From contig NZ_CAKRXI010000042.1 of NCBI RefSeq assembly GCF_934424005.1, forward strand, positions 1 through 22,829: DNA of 22,829 nt. The letters run 5' to 3'. Source of the DNA: an uncultured Blautia sp. (lineage in GTDB: Bacteria > Bacillota > Clostridia > Lachnospirales > Lachnospiraceae). Both the position numbers and the translations under genes were made by a program. The notes under the pieces were generated by a model, which worked only from the letters and a program-made list of their open reading frames with translations, was not told where the DNA came from and searched no databases. Below, one piece after another: positions 22,251-22,829 of the stretch. Positions within the stretch are counted from its first letter, which is position 1. Each line of letters begins with the position of its first letter.

Positions 22251-22282
22251 TTGCAGATTCTATTTTTTTATCTTAAGATAAA
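22251..22282 (+). promoter_or_regulatory. Promoter of the flavin-reductase gene with a 16-bp palindrome
   Basis: TTGCAG (22251-22256), a 17-nt spacer and TAAGAT (22274-22279) form a promoter. TTTATCTTAAGATAAA (22267-22282) is a perfect 16-bp palindrome over the -10. It has the look of a MarR- or HxlR-family operator. No such regulator gene lies in the window nearby. Confidence 0.65.
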
Positions 22283-22323
22283 GAACAGAAGAAAAGAGAT
22301 ATCCACACAGGAGGAAAAAAATC

Positions 22324-22794
22324 ATGAAGAAAAAAATAGATGTATTTGAACATATGGGAGAAATACTGAACGGAGTAAAAAATGGAGTTCTGATCACCGG
22401 TAAAGCAGATGGCAGAGTAAATTCTATGACAATTTCCTGGGGAATGGTTGGTGTAGAATGGGGAAAACCAATTTTTACTACATTCGTCAGAGAAAGTCGT
22501 TTTACAAGAATTCTTCTTGAAAAAAATGGTGAATTTACGGTTAATATCCCGCTGGATGACAGTGCAAAAAAGATTCTTGCTTTTTGTGGATCAAAATCAG
22601 GCAGAGATGTGGATAAAGCAAAAGAACTTGGTCTGACTTATGAAGAACCGGAAACAGTTTCTGTTCCGGGAATAAAAGAACTTCCATTGACACTGGAATG
22701 TAAAGTGGTCTACAAACAGACACAGGATACAGATGCCATGACAGAAGAAAACAGTCTGCAAATAAAAAGTCAAGCAGAAATTAATGAACTTTGA
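22324..22794 (+). CDS. Flavin reductase-like FMN-binding protein, atypical C-terminus
   Basis: This protein of 156 residues has the split-barrel flavin-reductase fold: GVLITGKADGRVNSMTISWG (21-40), FVRESRFTRILLEKNGEFTVN (54-74) and LAFCGSKSGRDVDK (85-98). It would bind FMN and reduce flavin or a metal centre. CAGGAGG lies 8 nt before ATG. The family usually continues to about 165-190 residues, ending near a His-Gly-Glu-Ile-type strand. Here the sequence leaves the family pattern at about residue 143 (after MTEEN) and stops, so the 3' end may be truncated or replaced. Neither other frame continues the family sequence. The window ends 35 nt later. Confidence 0.8.
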   Translation: MKKKIDVFEHMGEILNGVKNGVLITGKADGRVNSMTISWGMVGVEWGKPIFTTFVRESRFTRILLEKNGEFTVNIPLDDSAKKILAFCGSKSGRDVDKAKELGLTYEEPETVSVPGIKELPLTLECKVVYKQTQDTDAMTEENSLQIKSQAEINEL

Positions 22795-22829
22795 AAAATT
22801 TATACAGGTTGAATGTAAGACACGAAAAT

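Overview
The window looks like a chromosomal segment of an anaerobic low-GC Firmicute. I infer Clostridia, most likely a Lachnospiraceae-type gut bacterium. The grounds are AT-rich intergenic DNA with clean TTGACA/TATAAT promoters, strong AGGAGG ribosome sites, GdpP, MecA and CyuA homologues, the rpsF-ssb-rpsR and gdpP-rplI-dnaB gene orders, and a 57-residue 2[4Fe-4S] ferredoxin. I see no phage, IS, CRISPR or rRNA. Most of the window is vertical core genome with a few less familiar elements.

Layout. (1) 1-1410: tRNA-Cys with its own terminator, a leader with a second terminator flanked by two cre-like operators, then an orphan sulfate-binding protein whose mature chain has no Met or Cys. (2) 1458-5538, minus strand: pyrC (dihydroorotase), then a cyuA-type L-cysteine desulfidase gene followed by a SstT/DAACS-like symporter gene, together a probable cysteine (or serine) uptake and degradation operon. 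(3) 5651-6958, plus: rpsF-ssb-rpsR with its own promoter, leader hairpin and terminator. (4) 6997-10962, plus: gdpP (c-di-AMP phosphodiesterase), rplI (4-nt overlap) and dnaB, closed by a strong terminator. (5) 10978-12249: a MerR-type regulator, then a small ferredoxin (minus; too short for a routine ORF screen) divergent from a DUF1858 redox-disulfide protein. (6) 12272-13015, minus: mecA. (7) 13016-14040: mostly non-coding DNA around an unrecognised 80-aa gene with a leader of about 236 nt, plus a long imperfect hairpin. (8) 14041-15752: membrane-anchored SH3/GH18 protein. (9) 15764-18775, minus: trkA-trkH potassium uptake, followed by stacked hairpins. (10) 18832-19897: MscS channel. (11) 19908-20984: bioY and an overlapping DUF1284 gene under a promoter with an operator-like palindrome. 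(12) 20991-22239, minus: MFS transporter. (13) 22251-end: flavin-reductase-like gene with a 16-bp palindrome on its promoter and an atypical C-terminus.

How the genes fit together. Three themes recur. Sulfur: tRNA-Cys, sulfur-free sulfate-binding protein, cysteine desulfidase with a probable neutral amino acid carrier. Ion homeostasis and turgor: GdpP (c-di-AMP), TrkAH and MscS, in separate operons within 12 kb. Redox/Fe-S: ferredoxin, DUF1858, DUF1284 downstream of bioY, flavin reductase. I find no clearly new multi-gene system. The best leads for novelty are the cyuA-symporter pair with its altered carrier motifs, the bioY-DUF1284 coupling, the unexplained leader before the 80-aa gene, and the regulated leader of the sulfur-free binding protein.
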